Notes: generated from the sequence alone by a model not told the origin. A stretch of DNA of 36,818 bases from Alphaproteobacteria bacterium (GCA_009995045.1 JAACQG010000020.1:1-36818); one strand, 5' to 3'. Shown: positions 26,064 through 35,025, counted from the first letter of the stretch. Numbers and translations: made by a program.

Positions 26064-26633
26064 CTTTGAAGATTTAACGGTGTTGACCGCGTTCACTAAA
26101 CTTTGGAGAAAGCTATCTGCGCGCTGAATGTGAATATATTCGATATCTTTGTCTTCCAACAGTTTTAAATCTTCTAAGATGGCGTGAATGGTGCGGATTT
26201 CTGCGGCGTCTAAGGAAATGAGGTCGGCGTTGTTTTCGTTCACCTCCCCTAAAATAGACGTTTCATGCTGCCTTTGTGCCATATGCTGGTATGCGCCCGC
26301 TGCTTGTGCGGCTTTGCCGGATACGGGGCGTTCGGCGCTTGGGCTGTCGGCTTGTTCTGTCTTGTTTTCGCTTTGGCCGCTGGAGGTTGCGTTAAAGCCT
26401 TTGCTGGGTTGTTTATCGCTGAGTTCTTTTAGGAATTTATTGAGGAATACGCTGAGTGCGTCGATGGATAGCGTCGCGCCGTCTTCTTGGCCGAATAATT
26501 CTTCTTCGGCTTTTTGTTTCTTTTTACGGCGGCGTTCAAATTCAGGGTCATGGCGTTGGATGTCCTGACGGGTGTCGTTTTGCTCCGCGTGTCTGGGCTT
26601 GACGCCTAATATATTGCCGATAGATGTGAACAT
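26049..26633 (-). CDS. Conserved hypothetical protein
   Basis: This 194-residue protein begins MFTSIGNILGVKPRHAEQNDTRQDIQRHDPEFERRRKKKQK, a basic conserved opening I have seen in alphaproteobacterial unknowns. A hydrophobic helix (LSIDALSVFLNKFLKEL), a long disordered Ser/Ala/Gln region (about 75-125), and a helical C-terminal part (LDAAEIRTIHAILEDLKLLEDKDIEYIHIQRADSFLQSLVNAV) follow. The start is supported by GAGGA 8 bases upstream of ATG 26633. It converges on the regulator gene with a 15-base overlap. The arrangement with the regulator and the gene at 24833-25489 may be a conserved trio. The function is unknown. Confidence 0.7.
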   Translation of the reverse strand: MFTSIGNILGVKPRHAEQNDTRQDIQRHDPEFERRRKKKQKAEEELFGQEDGATLSIDALSVFLNKFLKELSDKQPSKGFNATSSGQSENKTEQADSPSAERPVSGKAAQAAGAYQHMAQRQHETSILGEVNENNADLISLDAAEIRTIHAILEDLKLLEDKDIEYIHIQRADSFLQSLVNAVNTVKSSKLFNT

Positions 26634-26685
26634 CGTTTTTTCCTCATCGCACCTTTATTATATAGTGCTTATGAGTAATTTTGCA

Positions 26686-26701
26686 AAAATGGTGCCATTT
26701 T
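26686..26701 (-). terminator. Weak AT-rich terminator-like hairpin
   Basis: AAAATGG and CCATTTT form a 7-base dyad around a 2-base centre, directly beside the stop codon (26703-26705) of the minus-strand gene. Low GC content makes it a weak terminator at best. Confidence 0.3.
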
Positions 26702-26702
26702 A

Positions 26703-27431
26703 CTATTCGGTGCTTTTAAACATTTCAAGCAGCGCCTTTTGTGATTCGTCTAAATACCATGGCGCGTTGTAGTCCCAAACAATGACATCCTCTAATTTAT
26801 ATTCATCACGAAATTCGATTTTTAAATATGCAATATCGCCGAGCATGAGCCATTGGTCTTTGTAATCGACGAAGAGTTTATTTTTTGCATCTGCAGAAAT
26901 TGGCCTGATGCGGATGTTGATCATGGCTTCATATGGGGCGGAATCATAAAAATAGTCTTTAACCTTTGGAATCTCTTCGTCTTTGAGTTCTATCTGTTTG
27001 TAATTTACCAATTCCTCAACGATAAAGGCGATGGATTCTTTGCCATATGAAATGGGGAAATACGGTGTTTCGTTATGGCGGTCATCAATAAATCGTGTGT
27101 CGATGACGCGCTTGCCATCTTGATTGATAAAGGTTGTCAGACGTATGGGGCGCTGTAGATTTATAAAATCTTTTTCAACATTATATTGATCAAAGCCCCA
27201 GCTTAAGCGCTCTTTTTCTTCTGTCAGGATTTTACTCTTTTCTGCTTTGCGACCATTGATATAGGGATCAGAATTTTTAATCCATTTCTCGTAATCAGGT
27301 ATTTGATTGGTCAATTTGAAGTACGCAAAGACGGCCTTTTCTTCGCCGGTAATTGTAATTTGCGCGAAGCTGGTTTGAATAAAGCTGAAAAGCCCTATAA
27401 TAACAATGACAATAGCATGGGGTTTATACAT
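26703..27431 (-). CDS. Secreted or periplasmic hypothetical protein
   Basis: The 242-residue product starts at ATG 27431 (MYKPHAIVIVIIGLFSFIQTSFAQ). This gives a clean signal peptide with cleavage after SFA; an ATG 30 bases further upstream would add a non-signal extension. The mature part is mixed alpha/beta and rich in Lys, Asp, Tyr. It has KWIKNSDPYINGRKAEKSKILTEEKERL near the N-terminus and YDSAPYEAMINIRIRPISADAKNKLFVDYKDQWLMLGDIAYLKIEF near the end. I recognise no family with confidence. It is divergent from the Smr gene, whose start is 50 bases away. Confidence 0.7.
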   Translation of the reverse strand: MYKPHAIVIVIIGLFSFIQTSFAQITITGEEKAVFAYFKLTNQIPDYEKWIKNSDPYINGRKAEKSKILTEEKERLSWGFDQYNVEKDFINLQRPIRLTTFINQDGKRVIDTRFIDDRHNETPYFPISYGKESIAFIVEELVNYKQIELKDEEIPKVKDYFYDSAPYEAMINIRIRPISADAKNKLFVDYKDQWLMLGDIAYLKIEFRDEYKLEDVIVWDYNAPWYLDESQKALLEMFKSTE

Positions 27432-27480
27432 GTTGGCTCGGGCACCTTTAAAATTGCTCAAATACTATTTTATACGATTT

Positions 27481-28053
27481 ATGACTGATAACAAAGAAAC
27501 AGATTCAAAAAATGCGCTAAGCGCCGAAGATATTGAGCTTTGGCGAGAGATGACGCGTGACGTTAAGCCAATGGAGGGGCGCGGTTATGTGCGCCCTCAC
27601 GAGGAAAAGCCTGCGAAGGTGAAACAGAAAAAGGCTTCTAAACCGCGCCGTGACGCCGCACCGGTGATTGCCAAAGAAACGGCGGGCGTCAAACGCGGCG
27701 TTGATATTGATCGCAATACCATGAAACGCCTTAAGCGCGGCGAGATTGCGATTGATGCGTGGATTGATTTGCATGGCATGAATCAGGGCGCAGCGCGTCA
27801 GGCATTGATCGGGTTTATCCGCAATTGCCACGCATCGGGGCATCGCTGTGTCTTGGTGGTGACGGGCAAGGGTAATACAGGTCGGCGCAGTGATGATTGG
27901 TTTGGCCGAACGCCCGGTGTTTTAAAACAAAATGTTCCCCTTTGGTTGCGCGAAAGTGAGCTTGATGGCCTCGTGCTTCAAGCGGTTTCTGCGCGTCCGA
28001 AAGATGGCGGTGATGGCGCGCTCTATGTTTATCTGCGTCGCAATCGCGTTTAA
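27481..28053 (+). CDS. Smr-domain protein
   Basis: The 190-residue protein has a basic, disordered N-terminal region (about 1-85, rich in Lys/Arg/Pro). A C-terminal Smr domain follows, identified by WIDLHGMNQGAARQALIGFIRNCHASGHRCVLVVTGKG and the C-terminal ALYVYLRRNRV. Smr domains are nicking or RNA endonuclease modules found in MutS2 and in stand-alone proteins; the DLHG and TGKG motifs are both intact. I chose ATG 27481, since the frame upstream overlaps the divergent secreted gene. The 3' end overlaps the convergent peptidase gene by 4 bases. The substrate here is unknown. Confidence 0.9.
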   Translation: MTDNKETDSKNALSAEDIELWREMTRDVKPMEGRGYVRPHEEKPAKVKQKKASKPRRDAAPVIAKETAGVKRGVDIDRNTMKRLKRGEIAIDAWIDLHGMNQGAARQALIGFIRNCHASGHRCVLVVTGKGNTGRRSDDWFGRTPGVLKQNVPLWLRESELDGLVLQAVSARPKDGGDGALYVYLRRNRV

Positions 28054-29054
28054 TTTACGCCGTCAGTGATGGTGACTTTATGTGTCACGCTCTTGGGCGG
28101 GTGGCCTTTTTTGGTGTAGGTGATTGTGCCGCTATAGTCGCCGGGTTTTAGCGCCGCGTCATTGAGTTTGCGCCCTGTGTAATAATAGCTGGGGCGTTTG
28201 CGTGATTCTTTGATTGTATGGGTGCGCTCCGTCCATATATTTCCATCGGGATCGGTAATTGTTAAAACAATTTCATCGCCTTCGGTTGCTTGGTAAAATG
28301 CGGCCCAATAGACAAGGGCGTCGCCACGATTGGGGAGTGTTTTGGGGTGTATTTCCCCACTTTCAATAGCCTTGAAATCAGGCACCGATAAGCTAAACCC
28401 ACCGTCGAAAATGGCGTATGGATCATAGGCGAGATCATCTTCCCAGAGGTTGTTTTTATATTTGCCGCATCCATCGTCCTTTAAGTTTCCGGTATAGGGA
28501 TCAATTTGCCCACCTTCCCAGATCACGGTGAAATGCAGATGCGGAAATTCGGCGAAGCCTGATTGCCCGATCTGCGCGATGGCATCGCCTTTTTTCACCT
28601 CATCTCCAATGGCGGGTTTGATGGACCCTTGCTTTAGGTGGCAGTAATAGCTTTGCAGGCCATTGCCGTGATCAAGGATAATGCCATTGCCGCAATCTTT
28701 GTTTTGATCGCGAATGGCTTGGTATTGTTCCTCTGTTTTAGGCGTGTCATCTTCCCCATCACGTAGGCGCAGCACTTTACCCGAGCGCGCGGCGAGGACG
28801 TTCACGCCTTCGTCCATTTCAATGCGTGAGCGAATGGCGAAATCTGTGCCTTTATGGCCTTCATATGTTTTGCTGGCGCAGGTGAAATCACGGGCGCTTT
28901 TGGGATGCGAATCAACATCGACATAATTCACCGTCCAACAATCCTCGCCTAATGTGCAATCAACGGGAAATGCGAATTGGGGTTTGGTTTGTGCGCTGGC
29001 TGGTGATGCGATCAGGGCGGATAGGGCAAAGAGTGTGAAGAGGAATAATTTCAT
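28050..29054 (-). CDS. M23 family metallopeptidase, secreted
   Basis: The 334-residue precursor has a signal peptide (MKLFLFTLFALSALIASPASA, cleavage before QTKP). The M23 (LytM-type) domain spans about residues 50-185 with the zinc ligands H67 and D71 in GHKGTDFAI, H139 in YYCHL, and H172/H174 in FPHLHF. M23 enzymes cut peptidoglycan cross-links in the periplasm. After the peptidase a beta-rich C-terminal region (about 235-334) resembles an Ig-like module (LVYWAAFYQATEGDEIVLTITDPDGN). The catalytic set is complete, so it should be active. Two close ATG codons (29066, 29054) precede the signal; I chose the second. Confidence 0.9.
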   Translation of the reverse strand: MKLFLFTLFALSALIASPASAQTKPQFAFPVDCTLGEDCWTVNYVDVDSHPKSARDFTCASKTYEGHKGTDFAIRSRIEMDEGVNVLAARSGKVLRLRDGEDDTPKTEEQYQAIRDQNKDCGNGIILDHGNGLQSYYCHLKQGSIKPAIGDEVKKGDAIAQIGQSGFAEFPHLHFTVIWEGGQIDPYTGNLKDDGCGKYKNNLWEDDLAYDPYAIFDGGFSLSVPDFKAIESGEIHPKTLPNRGDALVYWAAFYQATEGDEIVLTITDPDGNIWTERTHTIKESRKRPSYYYTGRKLNDAALKPGDYSGTITYTKKGHPPKSVTHKVTITDGVN

Positions 29055-29154
29055 AGCACTATACATAGCAAATTTCGGACAAAACGGGAAGCTTATTTAA
29101 TTGACATAATTATGGTTATTTTGTAGTGTGGCGCTATAATTTTTGGAGATTGTT

Positions 29155-30132
29155 ATGGCTTCGGGTGAAGAAGACATAAACATATATGACCCCAGCGCGG
29201 TTATCATGCGCGGCGTGCATTTAGAAACGGGTGAAGAGAGGTTGCTTTCTGCGTCTGATGTTGAGGGCTTGCGCGCGGATCCTGCGTCCGGTTTTCGTCG
29301 TAAAGAATGGGCGTTTTCGTGCCCATGTTGCGGCGACCTGGCAAAAGCAAAACATGTTAAGGCGGAAAAGCGCGATCGGGTGTCTAACGATGATACACCT
29401 GACACTAAACCAAAACGTACGCATTGGCGATTGCCTAAGGGCAATTGGCATGGCGATCCTGAGTGTGATTTGTTTAGCCCGCTAGAGGCAGTGATGCGCA
29501 AAAACAATATACCCGTGCAACGCAGAGCCAGTGATAATTTGCATGAGTTGAGATTAAGACATCCAAAAATCAGCGAGGATATTGAGCAAAGTTTCCATCA
29601 ATCCGTTGCGCCGCGCGGGCAAAAACCCTCTAAGAAGACCGCTTCGAAATACGTGACAATCTCGCATATAGAAGAATTGTATAACGCTCTATCCGATGAG
29701 GAAAAAAACACTGTCATTATCAAAGAGGGTGGGCATAAAACGCTTTTGTCTGACCTTCGTCTTAATGATCGTGCGGATTTGGAAAGGCTCTTAGAAAGCG
29801 GGCAGAGCAGATATTTTATTGCGCCAGTTTTTTTAGATTGGAATAATCCAAGATTATCGGGGCAGCATGAAGGTTATTTTAATATTCGCGGTGAGTTTGA
29901 TGGTATAGCTGTATCGGCGGTCGTCTCTGCTGAGGTTTTGGGTTTGTATGATAGCGGGCGTATTTCACGCCATAATGCGATTGTCATGGGCATTGATGCG
30001 CAGCGCCATCCTGATGATCCTTATGCTATTCGCATAAGCGGTGTGGTTAAAGATGTGTCCGATTTTTCTCGTACTGGTTTATTGCCGAGCGTCCCGGGTG
30101 TTGGTGGGCAACAAATTGTAATGGGATTATAA
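29155..30132 (+). CDS. Hypothetical protein with a possible zinc-binding cysteine/histidine cluster
   Basis: The 325-residue protein starts at ATG 29155, supported by GGAG 6 bases upstream. Residues 50-110 carry a CPCC pair, [25 protein letters not shown]: two cysteines, several histidines and a later cysteine, spaced as in a zinc ribbon. This recalls the zinc-binding N-terminus of CoiA-like competence proteins only loosely. The remaining 200 residues are alpha/beta, with [28 protein letters not shown] near the end, and I recognise no catalytic motif. Its last 6 bases overlap the convergent hslU gene. Confidence 0.65.
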   Translation: MASGEEDINIYDPSAVIMRGVHLETGEERLLSASDVEGLRADPASGFRRKEWAFSCPCCGDLAKAKHVKAEKRDRVSNDDTPDTKPKRTHWRLPKGNWHGDPECDLFSPLEAVMRKNNIPVQRRASDNLHELRLRHPKISEDIEQSFHQSVAPRGQKPSKKTASKYVTISHIEELYNALSDEEKNTVIIKEGGHKTLLSDLRLNDRADLERLLESGQSRYFIAPVFLDWNNPRLSGQHEGYFNIRGEFDGIAVSAVVSAEVLGLYDSGRISRHNAIVMGIDAQRHPDDPYAIRISGVVKDVSDFSRTGLLPSVPGVGGQQIVMGL

Positions 30133-31464
30133 AATAAATTTACTCAGATCGTTGTTTTTGACCAATTCTCCGACATGCTCTCGTACATAATCTGCGGTGA
30201 TTTCGATGGTTTCGCCGCTGCGGTCGGTTGCGCTAAAGCTGATCTCTTCTAATAATTTTTCCATCACGGTATGAAGGCGACGCGCGCCGATATTTTCGAC
30301 TTGTTCGTTGACTTCGAATGAGAGTTTGGCGATTTCATCAATCGCATCATCTGCGAAATTCAACGTGACCTTTTCCGTGCCGATCAGGGCGATATATTGT
30401 TTGATCAGGCTGGCTTCGGTTTCTTTTAAGATACGCTTGAAATCATCTTCGGTCAGGGCGCGAAGCTCCACGCGAATTGGCAGGCGTCCTTGGAGTTCGG
30501 CCAAAAGGTCGGATGGCTTTGCGTAATGAAATGCGCCGCTGGCGATGAAGAGCATATGGTCGGTTTTGACAATGCCGTGTTTGGTGTTGACGGTTGTGCC
30601 CTCAATGAGTGGCAACAAATCGCGCTGCACACCCTCGCGGGAGACATCACCGCCGCGTGCATCACGATTGGCCGCGATCTTGTCGATTTCATCAATAAAG
30701 ACGATGCCATTTTGCTGAACCAGCTCTAGGGCCTCGCTCACCAATTTATCTTCGTCGAGCAATTTGTCGCTTTCGTCAGCGATTAGAATTTCATAGCTGT
30801 CTTCAATGCTGAGCTTCTTTTTCTTGGTGCGCTCGCCAAAGGCTTTGCCGAACATATCGCCGACATTGATCATGCCCATGGATGCGCCGGGCATACCGGG
30901 GATGTCCATCATGTCGCCCATTGGGTTTGTGTTATCGGCTACATCGATTTCAATTTCACGTTCGTTTAATTCACCGGCGCGTAGCTTTTTGCGGAAAGAA
31001 TCGCGCGTGCCTTCGCCTGCGCTTTCACCCACCAAAGCATCAAGGACGCGTTCTTCGGCGTATATTTCGGCTTTAGCCTTTACGGTGACGCGGTGGGATT
31101 CCTTGGTCATGTGGATGGCGGCTTCGGTGAGGTCGCGGATGATCGCTTCTACATCTTTGCCGACATAGCCGACTTCGGTGAATTTGGTGGCTTCAACTTT
31201 AACGAATGGGGCGTGCGCCAGTTTCGCAAGGCGGCGGGCGATTTCGGTTTTACCGACGCCTGTCGGCCCGATCATTAGAATGTTTTTCGGGTAGACCTCT
31301 TCCTGCAATGCGGGTTCAAGCTGCATGCGGCGCCAGCGATTGCGCAGTGCAATGGCGACGGCCTTTTTCGCATCGCTTTGGCCGATGATAAAGCGGTCAA
31401 GTTCGGATACGATTTCGCGTGGGGTGAGGGATGCTAATTCGGGGACTAATTTTACTTTGCTCAT
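30127..31464 (-). CDS. hslU: ATP-dependent protease ATPase subunit HslU
   Basis: HslU (ClpY) is the AAA+ unfoldase that feeds substrates into the HslV peptidase in the cytoplasm. The 445-residue protein has the family length. It has [17 protein letters not shown] at the N-terminus, Walker A GPTGVGKT (66-73), the pore loop GYVG (99-102), an intermediate domain (about 110-240), Walker [12 protein letters not shown], the sensor region [29 protein letters not shown], and the C-terminal DLSKFIL tail that docks into HslV. An SGNH hydrolase gene lies between it and hslV. The 3' end overlaps the previous gene by 6 bases. Confidence 0.97.
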   Translation of the reverse strand: MSKVKLVPELASLTPREIVSELDRFIIGQSDAKKAVAIALRNRWRRMQLEPALQEEVYPKNILMIGPTGVGKTEIARRLAKLAHAPFVKVEATKFTEVGYVGKDVEAIIRDLTEAAIHMTKESHRVTVKAKAEIYAEERVLDALVGESAGEGTRDSFRKKLRAGELNEREIEIDVADNTNPMGDMMDIPGMPGASMGMINVGDMFGKAFGERTKKKKLSIEDSYEILIADESDKLLDEDKLVSEALELVQQNGIVFIDEIDKIAANRDARGGDVSREGVQRDLLPLIEGTTVNTKHGIVKTDHMLFIASGAFHYAKPSDLLAELQGRLPIRVELRALTEDDFKRILKETEASLIKQYIALIGTEKVTLNFADDAIDEIAKLSFEVNEQVENIGARRLHTVMEKLLEEISFSATDRSGETIEITADYVREHVGELVKNNDLSKFIL

Positions 31465-31495
31465 GAGCCAGATTTAGAGCGTTTGAATGCTAAAA

Positions 31496-32266
31496 TCAAG
31501 GGGCATGCGATTTGCTGGGATACGCGACAGCGTAGCGTAACGTGGCTGCAGTCTTTGCATTGATGCCTTTTATTTTCGTGTCTTGCGTTTTAAGGGGCGC
31601 GCCGGTGAAGAATTTGTAAAAAGCGAGCGCGGCTAGATACGTACCAGCGGGGGCGGGATGGCTGCCATCATTATCATATAATGTAATATTGGCGTAATCT
31701 TGAAGCGTTTTTACCCAATAGTCATTGACGGGAACGACTTGCGCGTCAATGCGCCGCGCCAGTTCTTTGGCGTGGTAATTCAGTGATTTATAGCTGTGGC
31801 CGAAATTTTTTAGATATTGATTGTTGTTATAATGCGCGCTGTTTAATTCTTTTGGCCATGTTGCAAAAATGACCGGGACAGCGCCGATTTTGGCTATTTG
31901 ATCTGCAAATTTTCGTCCATAGATATATCCGCTTTTTGTATCAAGCGGATACATCGCCCAATTGCTCTGATTTTGTAGGACAACATAATGCCATTGTGTG
32001 CCGTCGGTGATGGCGCGGCTCGCTAGGCCGTCCTTCCAATGTGTTTCAATTGATGCCCCGCCTTTTGTGACAGATTTTATATTGGCGCGAATGGGGCTTT
32101 GTTTGCTGTCATTGATCAGCTGTTCCAGCATGTAGGGCATGTCATTATAGAATGTGTAGCTGTTGCCGATGAACAGGATATTGATCAGCGGTTTTTCGGC
32201 GGCGCTCGCGGGTGTGCAGACGATGAGCGCAAATAAAGTGATGAGAATTGCAGAGAGTTTGTTCAT
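31496..32266 (-). CDS. Secreted SGNH-family hydrolase
   Basis: The 256-residue precursor has a signal peptide (MNKLSAILITLFALIVCTPASA). The catalytic Ser (S36) is in INILFIGNSYTFYND, which matches block I of SGNH/GDSL esterases, and the C-terminal Asp-His pair is in YDNDGSHPAPAGTYLAAL. A likely oxyanion residue is N in VVLQNQSNW. The fold suggests a periplasmic esterase or lipase acting on an acylated envelope component. I chose ATG 32266; the frame upstream overlaps hslV and adds no signal. It interrupts hslV-hslU, normally adjacent, and may be translated from the same transcript. Confidence 0.82.
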   Translation of the reverse strand: MNKLSAILITLFALIVCTPASAAEKPLINILFIGNSYTFYNDMPYMLEQLINDSKQSPIRANIKSVTKGGASIETHWKDGLASRAITDGTQWHYVVLQNQSNWAMYPLDTKSGYIYGRKFADQIAKIGAVPVIFATWPKELNSAHYNNNQYLKNFGHSYKSLNYHAKELARRIDAQVVPVNDYWVKTLQDYANITLYDNDGSHPAPAGTYLAALAFYKFFTGAPLKTQDTKIKGINAKTAATLRYAVAYPSKSHAP

Positions 32267-32291
32267 GCCAAAAGGATAGCACAATTTGCGC

Positions 32292-32852
32292 TTATAGTGT
32301 CTCAATCGTTAGGTTTTCGTTGGTGTAGACACAGATATCGGCGGCGACCTTCATGGATTTTCTGGCGATTTCCTCGGCGGTTAAGTCCTGATCATACAGG
32401 GCGCGCGCGGCGGCGAGGGCGTAATTGCCGCCGGAGCCGATGCCGATGATGCCGTCTTGTGGGTCGACCACATCGCCGTTGCCCGTGAGGATGAGCGAGG
32501 TGTCCTTATCACAGACCGCCATGAGCGCCTCTAATTTGCGTAGATATTTATCGGTGCGCCAATCTTTGGCCAGCTCCACACAGGCGCGGGTGAGTTGCCC
32601 CGGATGCGCCTCAAGCTTTGCCTCAAGGCGTTCAAACAGGGTGAAGGCATCGGCGGTTGATCCGGCAAAGCCAGCGATAATTTCGTTGTCACGGCCCAAG
32701 CGGCGGACCTTACGTGCGTTGCCCTTTAGGACGGTTTGCCCCATGGAGACTTGCCCGTCACCGGCGATGATCACGTCACCCCCTTTACGGATGGAGAGGA
32801 TTGTGGTGCCGCGCCATCTTTGCGCGTTTGCGTAATTTTGATGATCTGTCAT
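32292..32852 (-). CDS. hslV: ATP-dependent protease peptidase subunit HslV
   Basis: HslV (ClpQ) is the proteasome-like peptidase of the HslUV complex. The 186-residue product has the catalytic N-terminal threonine in [42 protein letters not shown], exposed after removal of a short propeptide ending at Gly15. Other family blocks are [23 protein letters not shown], and [22 protein letters not shown] 32852 gives a short propeptide typical of the family, whereas ATG 32888 would lengthen it by 12 residues. Codon positions of the product are intact, so HslUV should be functional. Confidence 0.95.
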   Translation of the reverse strand: MTDHQNYANAQRWRGTTILSIRKGGDVIIAGDGQVSMGQTVLKGNARKVRRLGRDNEIIAGFAGSTADAFTLFERLEAKLEAHPGQLTRACVELAKDWRTDKYLRKLEALMAVCDKDTSLILTGNGDVVDPQDGIIGIGSGGNYALAAARALYDQDLTAEEIARKSMKVAADICVYTNENLTIETL

Positions 32853-33053
32853 GTCATCATATATGGGCTTTCGTGGTGGGATCGTCAAGTATTGATGGTG
32901 TGGGCGGCATTCATATAAGCGTGCGTGGAATGGTTGCGATAAATCAACCTATGATAGTATTCAAGTAATAAGCAACAACTTATAGTCTTATTATTTCACA
33001 GAAAACCGCGTTATTTCAAGGGTTATAACTATTACTTCGAATTTTAAGTAATG

Positions 33054-33082
33054 TTAACCGCTTATTAGTGTTTACATAATAT
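33054..33082 (+). promoter_or_regulatory. Possible sigma70-type promoter of the coiled-coil gene
   Basis: TTAACC (33054-33059) and TAATAT (33077-33082) are spaced by 17 bases. Transcription would begin near 33089, exactly where the AT-rich sequence gives way to the G-rich leader. Confidence 0.45.
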
Positions 33083-33088
33083 TATAGG

Positions 33089-33215
33089 GGTGTCTTTGGG
33101 ACAGGTGCGCGAAACTATAAACAGACGTGCCGACCAAAGCAAACGGGATAATAAGCAGTGCCACGCGGTGGGAAACCGTTGTAGAGCAAGGCAAAACGTG
33201 TACAGGGGAATTACC
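33089..33215 (+). ncRNA. Candidate structured 5' leader RNA
   Basis: The leader shows several possible pairings: a small hairpin TGTC (33091-33094)/GACA (33100-33103); GGTGCG (33104-33109) with CGTGCC (33126-33131); ACGTGCC (33125-33131) with GGC (33190-33192) plus ACGT (33196-33199); and GCGGT/ACCGT around a GGGAA loop at about 33165-33179. The second and third compete for the same bases, as in a regulatory switch. I match it to no riboswitch class. It could instead be ordinary untranslated or coding sequence. Confidence 0.35.
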
Positions 33216-34229
33216 ATGGCTTTAGGACAGGCCTTTAACAATGTGGCGACTCAGCCAGCGCTTCCTTTAGCGCTTCAGGATTTCATAAACGAGGCGGGGG
33301 CGATCCTTTCTCCGCATGATAAATTAGAGATATTTTCAAACAACATGTATATCCGCGCAATGATGGATGGTAGCGATGACATGGCTATCGCGGGAATTAA
33401 TGTAAATTTATCGGGACGTCAAGAGCGCGGTTTATCGAATAGCGTGCGCAGAACAAATCAATTACTAACCACGATGATGATGAACGATATCCAAGACACG
33501 ATGGATCGCCTTGCCGATATTCAAGCTGAACGTGAGGAGCTTCGTGAAGCGCGTGAGGCGATGTTGCGCAATGATCTTACGCAGGAAGAATTTAATGGCT
33601 TGCCGCCAGAAGACTCGCCCGAGTATCAGGCTTATATCCGTAAGATTTATCAAGAAAAGCTTGAAGCGGGTGATATTTCGCAGGATCAATATGACGCGAT
33701 GATGAAAAATCTGGATCGTGATCGTGAGTTGCAAGGGCAAGAAAACGAGATTATTCAAGAGCTGGTTGATAATGGGCAAATTGTTGCCGCGTATAGGGTT
33801 GCCAAGCAGCGCAATGATGATCTTTTGGACGAGCGCAGACAGATTGAAAGCCGCCTAAACCGATATGATGGCATATCAAGGCAGATTATGGAGATGCGTA
33901 GTAAATCTCCTGATGAGGTTCATCCTGCGCTTGATCTGCTGCTCACGCAAAATCCTGATCTTGATATTGAAATTCCTGCGGATTTGGAGCCGAATGAGGC
34001 GCTTGATTATGTGCAGGCGGAAATTAGTGAGGCCGCAGCTATTGATAGTGGTAAGGCCGTTGAGATTGAGGCTGATATTGCTGTTGCATCTGAAAGTCTG
34101 GGTGTCGTGTCGGAATATGTTTCTGATGACGTTAAGGCTCAAGAAAACAAATATTTAGGTGAAAATCAAATTGCCGACGTAAATGCCTTTTCATCTAAAA
34201 ATGAATTCTCATTTTCTTTTGAAGGTTAA
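33216..34229 (+). CDS. Coiled-coil hypothetical protein
   Basis: The 337-residue protein starts at ATG 33216, chosen because AGGGG lies about 7 bases upstream. An in-frame GTG at 33090 would extend it by 42 residues of unusual Arg-rich composition. Residues 85-270 are strongly helical and charged (DIQDTMDRLADIQAEREELREAREAMLRNDLTQEEF, DRDRELQGQENEIIQEL, DLLDERRQIESRLNRYDGISRQIMEM), consistent with a coiled coil. There is no signal peptide or membrane segment. The C-terminal 80 residues are acidic and rich in Ala and Val. I recognise no family. It converges on the secreted paralog gene with a 4-base overlap. Confidence 0.75.
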   Translation: MALGQAFNNVATQPALPLALQDFINEAGAILSPHDKLEIFSNNMYIRAMMDGSDDMAIAGINVNLSGRQERGLSNSVRRTNQLLTTMMMNDIQDTMDRLADIQAEREELREAREAMLRNDLTQEEFNGLPPEDSPEYQAYIRKIYQEKLEAGDISQDQYDAMMKNLDRDRELQGQENEIIQELVDNGQIVAAYRVAKQRNDDLLDERRQIESRLNRYDGISRQIMEMRSKSPDEVHPALDLLLTQNPDLDIEIPADLEPNEALDYVQAEISEAAAIDSGKAVEIEADIAVASESLGVVSEYVSDDVKAQENKYLGENQIADVNAFSSKNEFSFSFEG

Positions 34230-34957
34230 TTAAGTTCCATTGATCTGCCCGCACTGGCGATAACATCAGGATTTTCATTCAATAATTCATTATATCTGCT
34301 AACAGCAATAATAACTAACCCATAAACTGTTTTAATGCTTTCTTGAAACGATTCTTCGTTATTTACGCCATATAATAGCGAAAAATCTGATAGTTGTTCA
34401 AAGTTACCATCTATTTTATCTTGAGAAGCGCCGTATATAGCTCCATACGGAGTCAAGCTATCTGGATAAGCTTCTGTGCCATTAACCAGTGTATTTTGCT
34501 CGTAATATGTTCTGTAAGCGCTGGCGTAGAGGGGATTATCTTCAGCATCTGCGACAGAGATATTTACAAGTAAGATATCCTTTGGGGAGTTAGGGGCTTG
34601 GTCAGCGATGACTGTTTCTAAAATTTCAGTTTGTATGCCTGAAAAACGTTCGCCTTCTACGCCAAAATTCAACACGACCATTTTGTCGGGGTGTAGCCCC
34701 TCAATACTGACGGGTGTCATGGATGGGTTGGCGGCTTTGAATGCGGAATCGAATGTAGCGAGGTAATAGGGGCGCTCCGCGGTGGGAGCCTGTATTGCAG
34801 GGTGTTCTTGTTGCGTCATTGACGCGCTCTGGAATGTGGCTTGTTGCGCGCTTGCGGGTTGGGCGGAGCCGGTGAGTGCGACAGCGCTAGACATGCCGAG
34901 CATAACTGCTGCTGCGGCTGTTGATTTCCAATCTTTTGCAAAATTAGGTAAACCCAT
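34226..34957 (-). CDS. Secreted hypothetical protein, tandem paralog 1
   Basis: The 243-residue protein starts at ATG 34957 with GGGAA about 7 bases upstream; the codon before it is GTG and is less likely. A signal peptide (hydrophobic core AAAAVMLGMSSAVALTGSA, cleavage near ASAQ) precedes a mature protein. The mature part includes EHPAIQAPTAERPYYLATFDSAFKAANPSMTPVSIEGL, VVLNFG, ILLVNISVADAEDNPLYASAYRTYYEQNTLV, and LTPYGAIYG. These blocks recur in the paralog at 35200-35928. Family and function are unknown; it is predicted periplasmic or extracellular. It has its own promoter at 34997-35025. Confidence 0.8.
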   Translation of the reverse strand: MGLPNFAKDWKSTAAAAVMLGMSSAVALTGSAQPASAQQATFQSASMTQQEHPAIQAPTAERPYYLATFDSAFKAANPSMTPVSIEGLHPDKMVVLNFGVEGERFSGIQTEILETVIADQAPNSPKDILLVNISVADAEDNPLYASAYRTYYEQNTLVNGTEAYPDSLTPYGAIYGASQDKIDGNFEQLSDFSLLYGVNNEESFQESIKTVYGLVIIAVSRYNELLNENPDVIASAGRSMELN

Positions 34958-34996
34958 CACGAAATTCCCATAAATATTAATTAAATCTTAAGGTTA

Positions 34997-35025
34997 GTTA
35001 TAGGCCATTTCGTATCGAAATGCAA
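34997..35025 (-). promoter_or_regulatory. sigma70-type promoter of paralog 1
   Basis: Read on the minus strand: TTGCAT, then 17 bases, then TATAAC (-35 at 35020-35025, -10 at 34997-35002). Spacing and both hexamers are near the sigma70 consensus, and the same arrangement occurs upstream of paralog 2. The start would be about 30 bases before the start codon. Confidence 0.75.

Larger units (their letters stand above)
32853..33215 (+). other. Gene-free region with promoter and structured leader
   Basis: These 363 bases between hslV and the coiled-coil gene start with the hslV promoter area. An AT-rich stretch (32940-33085) follows, then an abrupt change to purine-rich, mixed sequence from 33087. 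The last 127 bases form the structured leader described separately. I see no tRNA. An open frame from GTG 33090 is continuous with the coiled-coil gene. Confidence 0.5.

Noticed and set aside
29101-29140. TTGACA and TATAAT upstream of the gene at 29155
   Set aside because: They are 28 bases apart, too far for a sigma70 promoter, and the implied start would cut into the ribosome binding site.
33165-33200. Resemblance of GAGCAAGGCAAAA to a conserved stretch of RNase P RNA
   Set aside because: The other conserved blocks of RNase P RNA are absent and the region is far too short for a full rnpB gene.
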